From NCBI GenBank assembly GCA_948616425.1, contig CAPGBJ010000069.1, positions 1 through 64,000 of the forward strand: a DNA stretch of 64,000 nucleotides, given 5' to 3'. Positions 41,921-50,740 of the stretch are shown in pieces; position 1 is the first letter of the stretch; each line of letters opens with the position of its first letter. This DNA comes from an uncultured Oscillospiraceae bacterium (lineage in GTDB: Bacteria > Bacillota > Clostridia > Oscillospirales > Oscillospiraceae). The notes under the pieces were generated by a model, which ran no database searches, was not told the origin of the DNA, and saw only the letters and a list, made by a program, of their open reading frames with translations. The position numbers were made by a program, and so were the translations under genes.

Positions 41921-44167
41921 ATGAGCGACCAAGACAAAAAATTAAACAAGGGTGAGCTGATCGACATCAAGTCGCTGATTGGAGACGCCGACGGCGGGGA
42001 TTTCTCTCTGGACGATATCCTGGCCGAGTACGCAGCCCCCCTTCAGACACCAGAAGAATCTGAGCCAGAGGAGCAGGAGGCCCGTTTCAACACCATTGAG
42101 TGGGCCAAAATATCCAAATCCAAATCCCAGTCCGCAGCTGCTGTCAAATCCAGGCAGTCGGGCAGGGTGGTGGCCTTTCCCGGCGCGCCCCCTGAGCCCC
42201 CAGTTCAGCCAGAATCTCCTCAGGAACCGTCTGTTCAGGCGCCAAGTTTTCCTGACGCCCCCGCCGATCCTGAACCGCCCGCCCAGGAGCCCGCTCCAGT
42301 GATCCCCTTCCCCCAGGAGGAGAGTGTCCTATCCGCCTTTGTCAAGGATTTGAACCGCAAGGTAGACGACTATGCTGAGCACATGTTTGAGGAGGACGAG
42401 TCCCTCGACAAGCAGGAGATCCGCCGGCTGGAGCGCCTCATCCCCGGCACCGACCAGGAAGAGTTGGATGAGGATATCCCCTCTCGCCAGTGGCGCCGCC
42501 CCAAGCGCCAGGAGCCCCCTCCCCCCGACACCCCTCCCCAGGAGTTGGCAAAGCGGTACGGCCGCGGGCTGAGATGGATGCGCATTCGGGCGCTGCTGCT
42601 TCTCTTGCTGGCCTTGCTGGCCCTGGTCCAGACGGCCGCTCCTCTGCTGGGGCCGGCCTGGATCCCCCCCCTGAATCAGCCGGAAATTCAGTGCTGGGTC
42701 TCTGTGGCCCTGCTGGGCGCAGGCGTTCTGCTGGCGTCAGATCTGCTCTTCACAGGGATCGCCCGGGCCTTTCGCCTGCGTTTTGGAATGGACACCATGG
42801 CCGCCCTGGCCTGTGCCTTTACCCTGGCGGACGGGATCAATATGGCCCTGGCTGAACCGTCTTCCGGCCGCCTGCCCTACACGCTGGTCTGTCTGTCAGG
42901 CCTGTTTTTTCATCTCCACGGTCTCTACCACAAGCGCTGTGCCCTGCGTCTGTCCTGCCGCACCGCGGCTTCTACCGCCACCCCCTACCGGGTTACCTTG
43001 GACCCAGAGAAGTGGAGCGAGCGGGATACTTACTGCAAGTGGTCGGGTACGTCCGAGGGCTTCGGCAGTCAGATTCAGACTGACGACGGGGCGCAGCGGA
43101 TCTTTCGGCGGGTGTGTCCCCTGCTGCTGCTGGGCGATATCGCCTGTGCTCTGATGGTCTCCGTAGGGGGAGAGCACCCGGAGCGGCTGCTGTGGGCCAT
43201 GTCCGCCCTGCTCACCGCCACCACCGCCTTTGGCGGCTGTCTGGTCTATGGCCGCCCCTTTCACAAGGTGGCCCGCCGTCTGGCTCCCAGCGGAGCGGCC
43301 CTGGCCGGGTGGCCTGGCATATCCTGCTCCCGCAGGGGGGACCGGGTTCTGATTACCGACGGGGACCTCTTTCCGCCCGGCTATGTAGAGCTCAACGGCT
43401 TTAAGGTCATGGGCGACTCCCCCGCTGAGCGGGTGGTAGCCTACACAGCCACCCTGATTCGAGATTCCGGCAGCGGCCTGACCAAGCTGTTTCACGATCA
43501 GCTGCGCTCTATGGGCGGTCTGATGCGCCGGGCGGACAGTCTAACCTGCCACGAGGGGGGCGGTCTGTCCGCCAACATCCGAGGCGATCAGGTCCTGGTG
43601 GGCTCCGCCGCCTTTATGAAGTTGATGGAGATCAAGCTGCCCCAGGGGCTGAATGTAAAGAGCGCCGTCTTCTGTGCCATAGATGGGGAGTTAGCCGGCA
43701 TCTTCGCTCTGAGCTACGCTCTGCCCGACACCGTCTTCCCCGCTTTGGAGGCGCTGATGATGGAGAAGGTGGGACCAGTACTGGCCACCCGGGATTTCAA
43801 TTTGATTCCCGCCATGCTCCAGCAGCGGTTCAAGCTGGCGGCGGACAAGATGGCCTTTCCGCCCATTGAGCGGCGGCGGGAGCTGTCCGACCCCGACCAG
43901 GATCACGACGGCACCCTCACCGCCCTGCTATGCCGGGAGGGCCTGCTCCCCTTCGCCGAATCCATTGCCGCCGCCAAGCGGCTGCGATGGGCCGTCCGGC
44001 TGGGCACCGCTCTGTGCTGCGCCGGCTCTCTTCTAGGTATGGCGCTAGCCGCCTACCTCACCTCGGTGGGGGCATACACCTCTCTGTCCCCCCTCAACCT
44101 GTTGATCTACATGTTCACATGGCTGGCGCCGGTCTGGTTTCTCTCCGGCTGGGTACACCGGTTTTAA
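41921..44167 (+). CDS. Degenerate P-type ATPase-like membrane protein
   Basis: 748 residues; AAAGGAG before the ATG. The first 200 residues are acidic and Pro-rich (PEPPVQPESPQEPS), cytoplasmic and probably disordered. Membrane helices lie about 222-330 and 405-445, with a final pair near 690-748. The middle region follows heavy-metal P-type ATPases: VLITDGDLFPPGYVEL is placed where the phosphorylation motif DKTGTL should be (Asp480-Gly-Asp); GLSANIRGDQVLVGSAAFM resembles the nucleotide-binding domain; DGELAGIFALSY and GPVLATRDFNLIPAML replace the hinge TGDN. No TGES motif is seen. Transport activity is unlikely; a scaffold or sensor role is inference. Confidence 0.82.
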   Translation: MSDQDKKLNKGELIDIKSLIGDADGGDFSLDDILAEYAAPLQTPEESEPEEQEARFNTIEWAKISKSKSQSAAAVKSRQSGRVVAFPGAPPEPPVQPESPQEPSVQAPSFPDAPADPEPPAQEPAPVIPFPQEESVLSAFVKDLNRKVDDYAEHMFEEDESLDKQEIRRLERLIPGTDQEELDEDIPSRQWRRPKRQEPPPPDTPPQELAKRYGRGLRWMRIRALLLLLLALLALVQTAAPLLGPAWIPPLNQPEIQCWVSVALLGAGVLLASDLLFTGIARAFRLRFGMDTMAALACAFTLADGINMALAEPSSGRLPYTLVCLSGLFFHLHGLYHKRCALRLSCRTAASTATPYRVTLDPEKWSERDTYCKWSGTSEGFGSQIQTDDGAQRIFRRVCPLLLLGDIACALMVSVGGEHPERLLWAMSALLTATTAFGGCLVYGRPFHKVARRLAPSGAALAGWPGISCSRRGDRVLITDGDLFPPGYVELNGFKVMGDSPAERVVAYTATLIRDSGSGLTKLFHDQLRSMGGLMRRADSLTCHEGGGLSANIRGDQVLVGSAAFMKLMEIKLPQGLNVKSAVFCAIDGELAGIFALSYALPDTVFPALEALMMEKVGPVLATRDFNLIPAMLQQRFKLAADKMAFPPIERRRELSDPDQDHDGTLTALLCREGLLPFAESIAAAKRLRWAVRLGTALCCAGSLLGMALAAYLTSVGAYTSLSPLNLLIYMFTWLAPVWFLSGWVHRF

Positions 44168-44195
44168 CCCCGGAATTCAGACTGCTGCAAACCTC

Positions 44196-44234
44196 AAAAC
44201 TCCCGCGGTCCAACACGAGGACCGCGGGAGTTTT
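44196..44234 (+). terminator. Bidirectional terminator
   Basis: 16-bp stem AAAACTCCCGCGGTCC/GGACCGCGGGAGTTTT between convergent genes. Confidence 0.9.
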
Positions 44235-44242
44235 ACATGTCT

Positions 44243-47200
44243 TTATGTGGTCAGCACCCGGTGGAGGATCTGCGCCATATCCACACGGGTCAGCTGCTCA
44301 CGGGGCGCCACCCGTCCGTTGCTCACAGGCAGGTAGCCCATTTGCAGCGCAAAGCTCACTGCACCCTTAGCATACTCTGAGACGGTGTTCCCATCGCTGT
44401 AAGCGGACAAGGTGCTGGAGTAGCCGTCGCTGGCGCTCCAACCCACCGCCCGCATGGCCTGACGGACCATGATGAGGGCGTCCTCCCGGGTAACCCGATT
44501 GTTGGGGCCGAAGCGGCCTCCGCCCACTCCGCTCACAATCCCCAGCGAGGCCAGAGCGTTTACCGCCTGAGCGTAGTAGGCGCTGGAAGGCACATCGCTG
44601 AAGCGCCCGGAGGAACTGGCCGTGCTCAGCCCAAAGGCTTTGTAGACCATCAGGGCAAAGTCTCCTCGGGTGATGGAGGAGGTGGGGCCATACCGCCCCC
44701 CGCCCACACCGGTGGTAATACCGCTCTCATAGAGATAGTCCACCGCCGCCCGCTGCTGGTCATTATAGCCGCTCATATCGTTGAAGTAGGCCGAGCTGTA
44801 GGCGGGCGTAATGGTAATGATCACTTCCCCCTCGAAGGTGGAACCGTTGGAATTGGTCCCCGTGTAGGGCAGGGTCACCGTTCCGGTATATCCGGCTTTC
44901 GGGATAAAGGTCAGATCGGAGATCAGACTGCTGCCGCTGACGTTATAGGTGGAACCGGTGCTGGCCTGCCGCTCATATTGGGTCGGGCTGGTATATCGGT
45001 AATACAGGTGTCCGGCGCTGCTGGCGGGCATGGACCCGAATTTGACAGAGCGCAGGGTATAACCGCTGCGTCCAAAGTCTCCGCTGTGGAAGTTCACCGG
45101 ACTGACTCGGGTGGAGTAGCGCACAGTAACATCCGCGCTGGGCCGCTCAACCTCCACCTCAACAGTGCCGCTAAACTCGTCCCCGTTGGTGGCCTTGGCA
45201 GTAAAATCGATATCCACAACGCCGGTGAAGCCGCTGGCGGGGATAAAGGCCACTCGGTCCAGACTGCTGCCGCTGATGGTAGTATTCCTGGAGGTAATCC
45301 GGCTGCCCTTGCTGGAACTGGAGCGGTAGTTCTGATACAGGTCACCTTGGCTGGTGGCGGGAATTTCAAATTTGACTGTACTCACATTGCGCTCGGTCAG
45401 CCATTGAGACAGGTCGTCAAAGTCGTCCTGCTTGAAGACTGCCGCGGTTTTTGAGTCGGTGTAGTAATGAATATAGTCATCGCTGTTGCCCGTGCTCTCG
45501 GAGTCTATTGTAACCACTCCATAGAACGTCTCCCCGCTGGCGGCCGTCCCCACAAAGGGGATATCCACCGCGCCGGAAAAGCGGCTGGAGGCCCGGAAAG
45601 ACAGGTTGTCGATGCGGGGGGCGCTGCTCCCGTTGCGGTAGCGCGTACCGGTGCTGGCCGCCCGGCTGCCATAGTACAAGGTGCCGTCCGAGCTGTTGGG
45701 CAGACCCTGGAACTCAATGTAGCTCAGGGCGCTGTTGGTCAGCTCTCGGCACAGGCGGTTAAAGTGGGTATCGTTGAAATATACCGTTTTGCCCGGCTTG
45801 CACTGATAGGTGATATCTCCAGATCCACTCCCCCCCCGGACGTTGATCTCCACATTGCCGGCAAAGTGGGTACCGTCTGCCGTCTGTCCAGTAAAGGGAA
45901 GCTTAATGGTACCGGTAAAGCCCTCTGACGGGACAAAGGCCAGCCGATCAATCCGCGGCGTGCGGGTGCCGTAGTAGTAGGAAGTACCTGCCACCGCCCG
46001 GCTCCCCGTACTGCTGGTGGAGCGGTAATCGTAGTACAGCACGCCCTGGTCGGCAGAGGGGAGAGAATCAAAGCGGATAAAACTGAGGGTCTGTCTGCTG
46101 TCCAGGACATCCTGGCAGTAATTGTTAAAGTCTGTGTCGTCAAAGCGGGCCACGCCGCCTTTGGACACATCGTAGGCCAGACCGCCGATATCCACACCGC
46201 CCTCCCGGCCTACGGTGACTTTCACCTGTCCGGAGTAGGAGGCGCCCGAGGCGCCCACGCCCCGACCGGTATAGTAGATCGTCACATCCCCCTCATAGCC
46301 GGGAGCAGGGACGAACCAGACGTTGTCCAGATCCTTCTGGCTGTAGCGGTCCCGCATGGTGACGATGCTGCCGTAGTTATTCTCATTGACATAGTTGGTG
46401 TACAGGGTGCCCTGCCGCACCGGGGGCAGAGAGAAGGAGACATAATTGAGCTGAGCACTGATCTTCTCGCGGCATACCCGGCCAAACTCCGTTCCGCTGA
46501 ATTTGACGGCCGTGTTATAGGGCGTGAGAAGGGAAATTCCAGCACTGGACCCGCTATCCGGCCTGACCGTGAGGACAATTTTACAGGCGTAGGTCTCCCG
46601 ATCCTCTGTGACGGCGGTATAGTTGATCTCCACCAAGCCGCCGATAAAGGTGCCCTTGGGAACAAAGGTTACATCCGCCAAATCCATCTGGCCAGGGCCT
46701 GGGTTGCGGTAGTACGTCTCCACTCCGCCCACGCCCGGGCCTGGCTCGGCCTCAGCGTGATAGTTGTAGTACAGCGTACCGCAGTCGGTGGAGGAGACCT
46801 TCAAGCCTGTGACGCTCACCACCTTGCCGCCAAGCTGCTCATCAAACTTCCTCTCCATAAAGCTGGACCCGAAGGGCAGGGTGTCCCCGCTGCCGATCGT
46901 CCCCGCCTCAATGGTGGTGGTGGGGTCGGCAATCACCTGGATGGGAATGTACTCCTTGTAATTCCCCTTTGTGGAGCTGACCACAATTCTGGTCTCGCCG
47001 ATTTGATAGCCCACCACTTCGGTGCCGACCACCGAGGCAATATAACTGTCATTGGACTCATACTTATAGCTGCCGGAGGCCGCAACTCCGTAGAGCTTGG
47101 GAATCGGAAGGGCTTTTCTCTCGTTTTCCTTTACCTTGATGACGCCGTTTTCCACGCCCTCTATGCTGTCCATGTCTATATAAATTCCGCTGACCTGCAC

Positions 47201-48094
47201 CTCAATCTTGACCCACTCGTCCACTCCGGTCCCCTCATTGACATAGGCGATCAGATCCACCCTGCCGGGCTTGAGGCCGGTGACAGTACAGGTGTTCCCC
47301 TTTGCATTTAAACTGACAACATCACTGGTGGTGCTGTCCAGAGGGTTGCCAGACTCGTCATAAGCGCGGAACTTCCACTTGACTTCCGCATTTTCCGGGG
47401 TGGTTCTCACCTGGATGTCGCTGCTTCTGCCCTTCTCCAGCGTAACGGAGTTGGTGGTACAGGTGATGGTGGCGTTGACAGGCGGAGCGGCATTGACAGT
47501 GACGCTGCAAGAGGCCTCCTCCCCGCCATGGGAGGCGGTAATGGTCGCGCTGCCCTTCGCCACGGCGGTAATTTTCTCCCCCGCGACTGTCGCCACGGCC
47601 ACGTTGTCAGACTTCCAAGTGACGCTGGCTGTGTTGTCCACTGTGCCGTTCTTCTTCACAGTGGCAGTCAGCGTCTTCTCTTCTTTTTCCTGGAGCGTAA
47701 CGCTGGAATCACTCAATGTAATTTCAATTGTAGGCGCGGCAGGTTTGACATTTACTTCCCGTGTGCCTGAGACTGTACTCGTATTTCCACTACCAGTATC
47801 TTCATATTGGCATTCCGCTGTGATCGTCGCCTTGCCCTCTGCCTTTGCGGTGACCAAGCCGTTCGCATCTACATCCGCAACGCCACTGTTATCGCTCGAC
47901 CAAGTAACCGCCTGCGCCTGAAGGTTATCGGATAAGCTGACGCTCAGCTGCTGCGTTCCGTTGATCTCCAGTTCCACGGGGTTGGGGCTGATCTGAACTG
48001 TCGGCGTAATGGCATAGGCGGCCGGAATCAGGGAGAGCGCCAAAGTAAGCGCAAGGAGCACTGCCAACCAGCGGCGGGCAAAAGAGTTCTTCAT
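44243..48094 (-). CDS. Surface protein: Ig-like domains, six tandem repeats, three SLH domains
   Basis: 1283 residues from ATG 48094 (AAAAAGGAG site; an upstream TTG overlaps it). Signal peptide ends at AAYA (about residue 29). Residues 30-370: two clear BIG2-type Ig-like domains (AVTWSSDNSGVADVDANG; TWKSDNVAVATVAGEK) and two less clear ones. Residues about 375-1080: six copies of a 100-115-residue repeat with the pattern F....C (absent in some), LxxIxFxxLP, GxLYYxY, IDxLxFxPxxxFxGxxxxxxTG. The C-terminus has three SLH domains (GITTGVGGGRYGP, GIVSGVGGGRFGP and a weaker third) that bind cell-wall polysaccharide. Probably a cell-surface adhesin or layer protein; the ligand is unknown. Downstream of the other SLH gene in the same orientation. 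Confidence 0.92.
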   Translation of the reverse strand: MKNSFARRWLAVLLALTLALSLIPAAYAITPTVQISPNPVELEINGTQQLSVSLSDNLQAQAVTWSSDNSGVADVDANGLVTAKAEGKATITAECQYEDTGSGNTSTVSGTREVNVKPAAPTIEITLSDSSVTLQEKEEKTLTATVKKNGTVDNTASVTWKSDNVAVATVAGEKITAVAKGSATITASHGGEEASCSVTVNAAPPVNATITCTTNSVTLEKGRSSDIQVRTTPENAEVKWKFRAYDESGNPLDSTTSDVVSLNAKGNTCTVTGLKPGRVDLIAYVNEGTGVDEWVKIEVQVSGIYIDMDSIEGVENGVIKVKENERKALPIPKLYGVAASGSYKYESNDSYIASVVGTEVVGYQIGETRIVVSSTKGNYKEYIPIQVIADPTTTIEAGTIGSGDTLPFGSSFMERKFDEQLGGKVVSVTGLKVSSTDCGTLYYNYHAEAEPGPGVGGVETYYRNPGPGQMDLADVTFVPKGTFIGGLVEINYTAVTEDRETYACKIVLTVRPDSGSSAGISLLTPYNTAVKFSGTEFGRVCREKISAQLNYVSFSLPPVRQGTLYTNYVNENNYGSIVTMRDRYSQKDLDNVWFVPAPGYEGDVTIYYTGRGVGASGASYSGQVKVTVGREGGVDIGGLAYDVSKGGVARFDDTDFNNYCQDVLDSRQTLSFIRFDSLPSADQGVLYYDYRSTSSTGSRAVAGTSYYYGTRTPRIDRLAFVPSEGFTGTIKLPFTGQTADGTHFAGNVEINVRGGSGSGDITYQCKPGKTVYFNDTHFNRLCRELTNSALSYIEFQGLPNSSDGTLYYGSRAASTGTRYRNGSSAPRIDNLSFRASSRFSGAVDIPFVGTAASGETFYGVVTIDSESTGNSDDYIHYYTDSKTAAVFKQDDFDDLSQWLTERNVSTVKFEIPATSQGDLYQNYRSSSSKGSRITSRNTTISGSSLDRVAFIPASGFTGVVDIDFTAKATNGDEFSGTVEVEVERPSADVTVRYSTRVSPVNFHSGDFGRSGYTLRSVKFGSMPASSAGHLYYRYTSPTQYERQASTGSTYNVSGSSLISDLTFIPKAGYTGTVTLPYTGTNSNGSTFEGEVIITITPAYSSAYFNDMSGYNDQQRAAVDYLYESGITTGVGGGRYGPTSSITRGDFALMVYKAFGLSTASSSGRFSDVPSSAYYAQAVNALASLGIVSGVGGGRFGPNNRVTREDALIMVRQAMRAVGWSASDGYSSTLSAYSDGNTVSEYAKGAVSFALQMGYLPVSNGRVAPREQLTRVDMAQILHRVLTT

Positions 48095-48172
48095 CTTGAA
48101 ACACTCCTTTTTCAAGTCAGGGTTTGGAATTGGGGCGGCGGGAGCGGGCAGACGCCCGCTCCCGCTGTGGGA

Positions 48173-50740
48173 TTATCCATTAATCCAAGACGCTTCGAAA
48201 TAGGCCTCCTCCAAGCCCATCCCGCTCTGGCTTGGAATCTTCCCCCACATGAGGGTCAACTGCAATTTTCGTGTGGACGAATATCCGCCCTGGTTGGAAA
48301 TGAATCCCTCATTGAACAAAGTGATGGTATCGCCAACTTTCAAGCCTTTAAAGGCAAGGGCAAAGCTACTTTGCGCATTGGTGGACGTACTTGGCACTGT
48401 AACGGTTACCGCATCAGCACCGATACTAGGCGCAGTACCACCCAGGTCCTGGAGGATACCGACCTTCGTCGCGTTTGCCGGAATTGGAGGCTTGTCATTG
48501 GTAGCGACCACAGGCAGGGCGCTGCCGGTGCCGTCTCCGCTCTTGCTCCAGTACACCGGCTTGTCAAACAGCAGGTTGAGACGTCCGTCAAACGTATCAT
48601 ATCTAGTCGGGGCTTTCGGATTTTCCTGACTAGTGATTACATAACTAAGTCCATTCTTCTCCTGCAGGTCCGGGGCAACGGTATCAGGAATCAACACATT
48701 GTCCACAGAGCTAAAGCTGTCGCCCACGCCCTCAGAACTGGAGCTGTTATAGGCCACGGCCAAGCACCAGTAATAGGTGCCCGGGGTCATCTCTCTCACA
48801 TGGTTGATATCCGTAATCACATCAGTTCCAGGCGTTGTGGTGCGCCCGCGGACCAGGGCAGTACCCACGCCGCTGTTTCGGATTACGTTGGATACCTGAC
48901 TCTTGGCCAGGTCGGTGGCATAGACATCAAAGACAGAATAGCCATTGAACTCCGGGCCCTTTGAGCCAACGCTGGCGTTATAGTGGGTCTTCATCGCCTC
49001 GATAACGGTGAGACTCGCATAGGCTGACGGCAAGGTAGTTGTACCCACATACTTAGACAACAGGTTTGCATCGTCGCTTCGCTTGTTGGCCGCCAGCATG
49101 GGGATATTGTTCAGCTCCGTGGTGGTGAAGATGGCGTAGCTCATGTTGGAGGGCACCTGGGTCCGGGCGCCGACCACGCCGCCGATGCCGTTGGACAGGG
49201 TAATTTTAGGTTTGCTGGTCTCGGTGGTGGTGAACTTGAGGGTGTACACCGGGGACAGCTTATCCGCCACGCCCTTCAGCACGAAGTAGGCGTAGTACTC
49301 CGTCTCTGGCTTCAGATTTTGCTTGTTCGCCACACTCAGCAGGTGGTCCATAGTAAAGCCGCCGCCCGGATAGGCCACGTTGCCGCAGATGGCACTGTTG
49401 CGGTAGGGGGCTGGATTGAAGATATCGCCGCTGACCGGTATGGTGACATTTGGAATCTCGGTGGCGTTATTCACCGGGTCCTCTGGCGTAGACTCGGGCA
49501 CTTTACTCCAGATTTCATCGCTGCTGAGGTTGGGAGAACCCGAAATCTCCGGCGTCAACTGGGACCGCTCTGCAATCACATAGTAGATGGTGCCCGCTCT
49601 GGACAGGCGGAATTTGATGTTGACGAAGCTGTCGCCTGGCTCAAACTGGGGATAGCCGTTGTGGAACTCGGGCAGCTGGCTGTCAATAAAGGAGCCGCGC
49701 AGGGGGAGGTAGTTCTGGGTGCGGTTGATGCCGATGGATACCACGCCGCCGTTCTCCAGGCCGTCCTTAATGAACTGATCCAAAGAGTTTTTACTGGGGT
49801 CGGTGGACAGCCGATACAGAGAGTTGGACAGGCCCGCCACCACATGGACCTCAAAGTTGATCTGTCCATTCCAAGTAGGACGGTCTTTTGAGGTGCCATA
49901 CTGGGTAAGGGCAATCACAAATTCATAGGTCAGGTTCTCGTTGAGCTGATTAACTCGCGGGAAACTGGTCTGGGAACACTGATTGAAGAAGCCGTTTACC
50001 GACCGGCCCGACCAATCGGGGGCAGGGTTCACATCCTGAGAGTTCCCCAAGTAGAACCAGCCGTTTGCGTCTGGGGTTTTCTCTTGGGAGGGCAGGAGAA
50101 ACTCCTTATATTGGTCATTATTCTGCGGATTCTTAATTACCGTTTTGCCCTCCAACACGCGGTAGTACAGATTGTACTGGGTCACTGTGTCGGCGTACAG
50201 CAGGATATCATAGGAGTTGCTGTCCTCCACCTTCTCAGTGGCGTCCGGATCCATACGGAAGCTCAAATCCACCTCTTCTAACACGTTGCTGCTGCCCCGC
50301 TTATAGGGCCCGTCAGCTCCCACGCCGGGGCTGGTCAGGTTGACCTGGGCGAACACGGTGGTAAAGGCGGGCACCTTGTGCAGCTCCGCGCCCGGCCTGG
50401 AGTAGTCCAGGGGGTGGGGGTTGATCTTGTTCTGCTCAGGGGCGGTATCCACCAGATCCCGGAAGCGGAAGAAGTAGGTAGCGCCGCTGGCCAGGTTCAA
50501 GGCGCTTTGGGCGGAATTCTCGCTGTCGGTGGGGAAGATAACCTGGATCTTGCCCCCCTCTCCCGCTTTGACCTCGACCTTTCGGTAGTCTATGGTCCAG
50601 TCGTCGCCGATGGTCCCCTCATTGCTCTTGTCCCGCTCGGTTACTCTGGTCTCCCGGCCATCTCGAATCTGGTAGAGCTCAACGCTGTTCCTCAAGGTGT
50701 GGCCAGGGCCTCCCGGACCTTCTCGGGCGTCTCGGGCCAC
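48173..50740 (-). CDS. C-terminal part of frameshifted SLH surface protein
   Basis: 855 residues if read from a GTG at 50740, which lacks a ribosome site. It has no signal peptide. It begins inside an Ig-like (Big_5-type) domain whose first half is the end of the upstream frame, so both parts were once one protein of about 1720 residues. The rest is a series of fibronectin-like and beta-sandwich segments (AKSQVSNVIRNSG, PDLQEKNGLSYVIT, KPVYWSKSGDG). No SLH is present here; the SLH domains are in the upstream part. Expressed only if the frameshift is a sequencing error or is bypassed. Confidence 0.75.
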   Translation of the reverse strand: MARDAREGPGGPGHTLRNSVELYQIRDGRETRVTERDKSNEGTIGDDWTIDYRKVEVKAGEGGKIQVIFPTDSENSAQSALNLASGATYFFRFRDLVDTAPEQNKINPHPLDYSRPGAELHKVPAFTTVFAQVNLTSPGVGADGPYKRGSSNVLEEVDLSFRMDPDATEKVEDSNSYDILLYADTVTQYNLYYRVLEGKTVIKNPQNNDQYKEFLLPSQEKTPDANGWFYLGNSQDVNPAPDWSGRSVNGFFNQCSQTSFPRVNQLNENLTYEFVIALTQYGTSKDRPTWNGQINFEVHVVAGLSNSLYRLSTDPSKNSLDQFIKDGLENGGVVSIGINRTQNYLPLRGSFIDSQLPEFHNGYPQFEPGDSFVNIKFRLSRAGTIYYVIAERSQLTPEISGSPNLSSDEIWSKVPESTPEDPVNNATEIPNVTIPVSGDIFNPAPYRNSAICGNVAYPGGGFTMDHLLSVANKQNLKPETEYYAYFVLKGVADKLSPVYTLKFTTTETSKPKITLSNGIGGVVGARTQVPSNMSYAIFTTTELNNIPMLAANKRSDDANLLSKYVGTTTLPSAYASLTVIEAMKTHYNASVGSKGPEFNGYSVFDVYATDLAKSQVSNVIRNSGVGTALVRGRTTTPGTDVITDINHVREMTPGTYYWCLAVAYNSSSSEGVGDSFSSVDNVLIPDTVAPDLQEKNGLSYVITSQENPKAPTRYDTFDGRLNLLFDKPVYWSKSGDGTGSALPVVATNDKPPIPANATKVGILQDLGGTAPSIGADAVTVTVPSTSTNAQSSFALAFKGLKVGDTITLFNEGFISNQGGYSSTRKLQLTLMWGKIPSQSGMGLEEAYFEASWING

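Noticed and set aside
50692..50740. Programmed -1 frameshift in the SLH gene
   Set aside because: No slippery heptamer in frame in the overlap and no strong downstream hairpin seen; simple deletion is the plainer reading.
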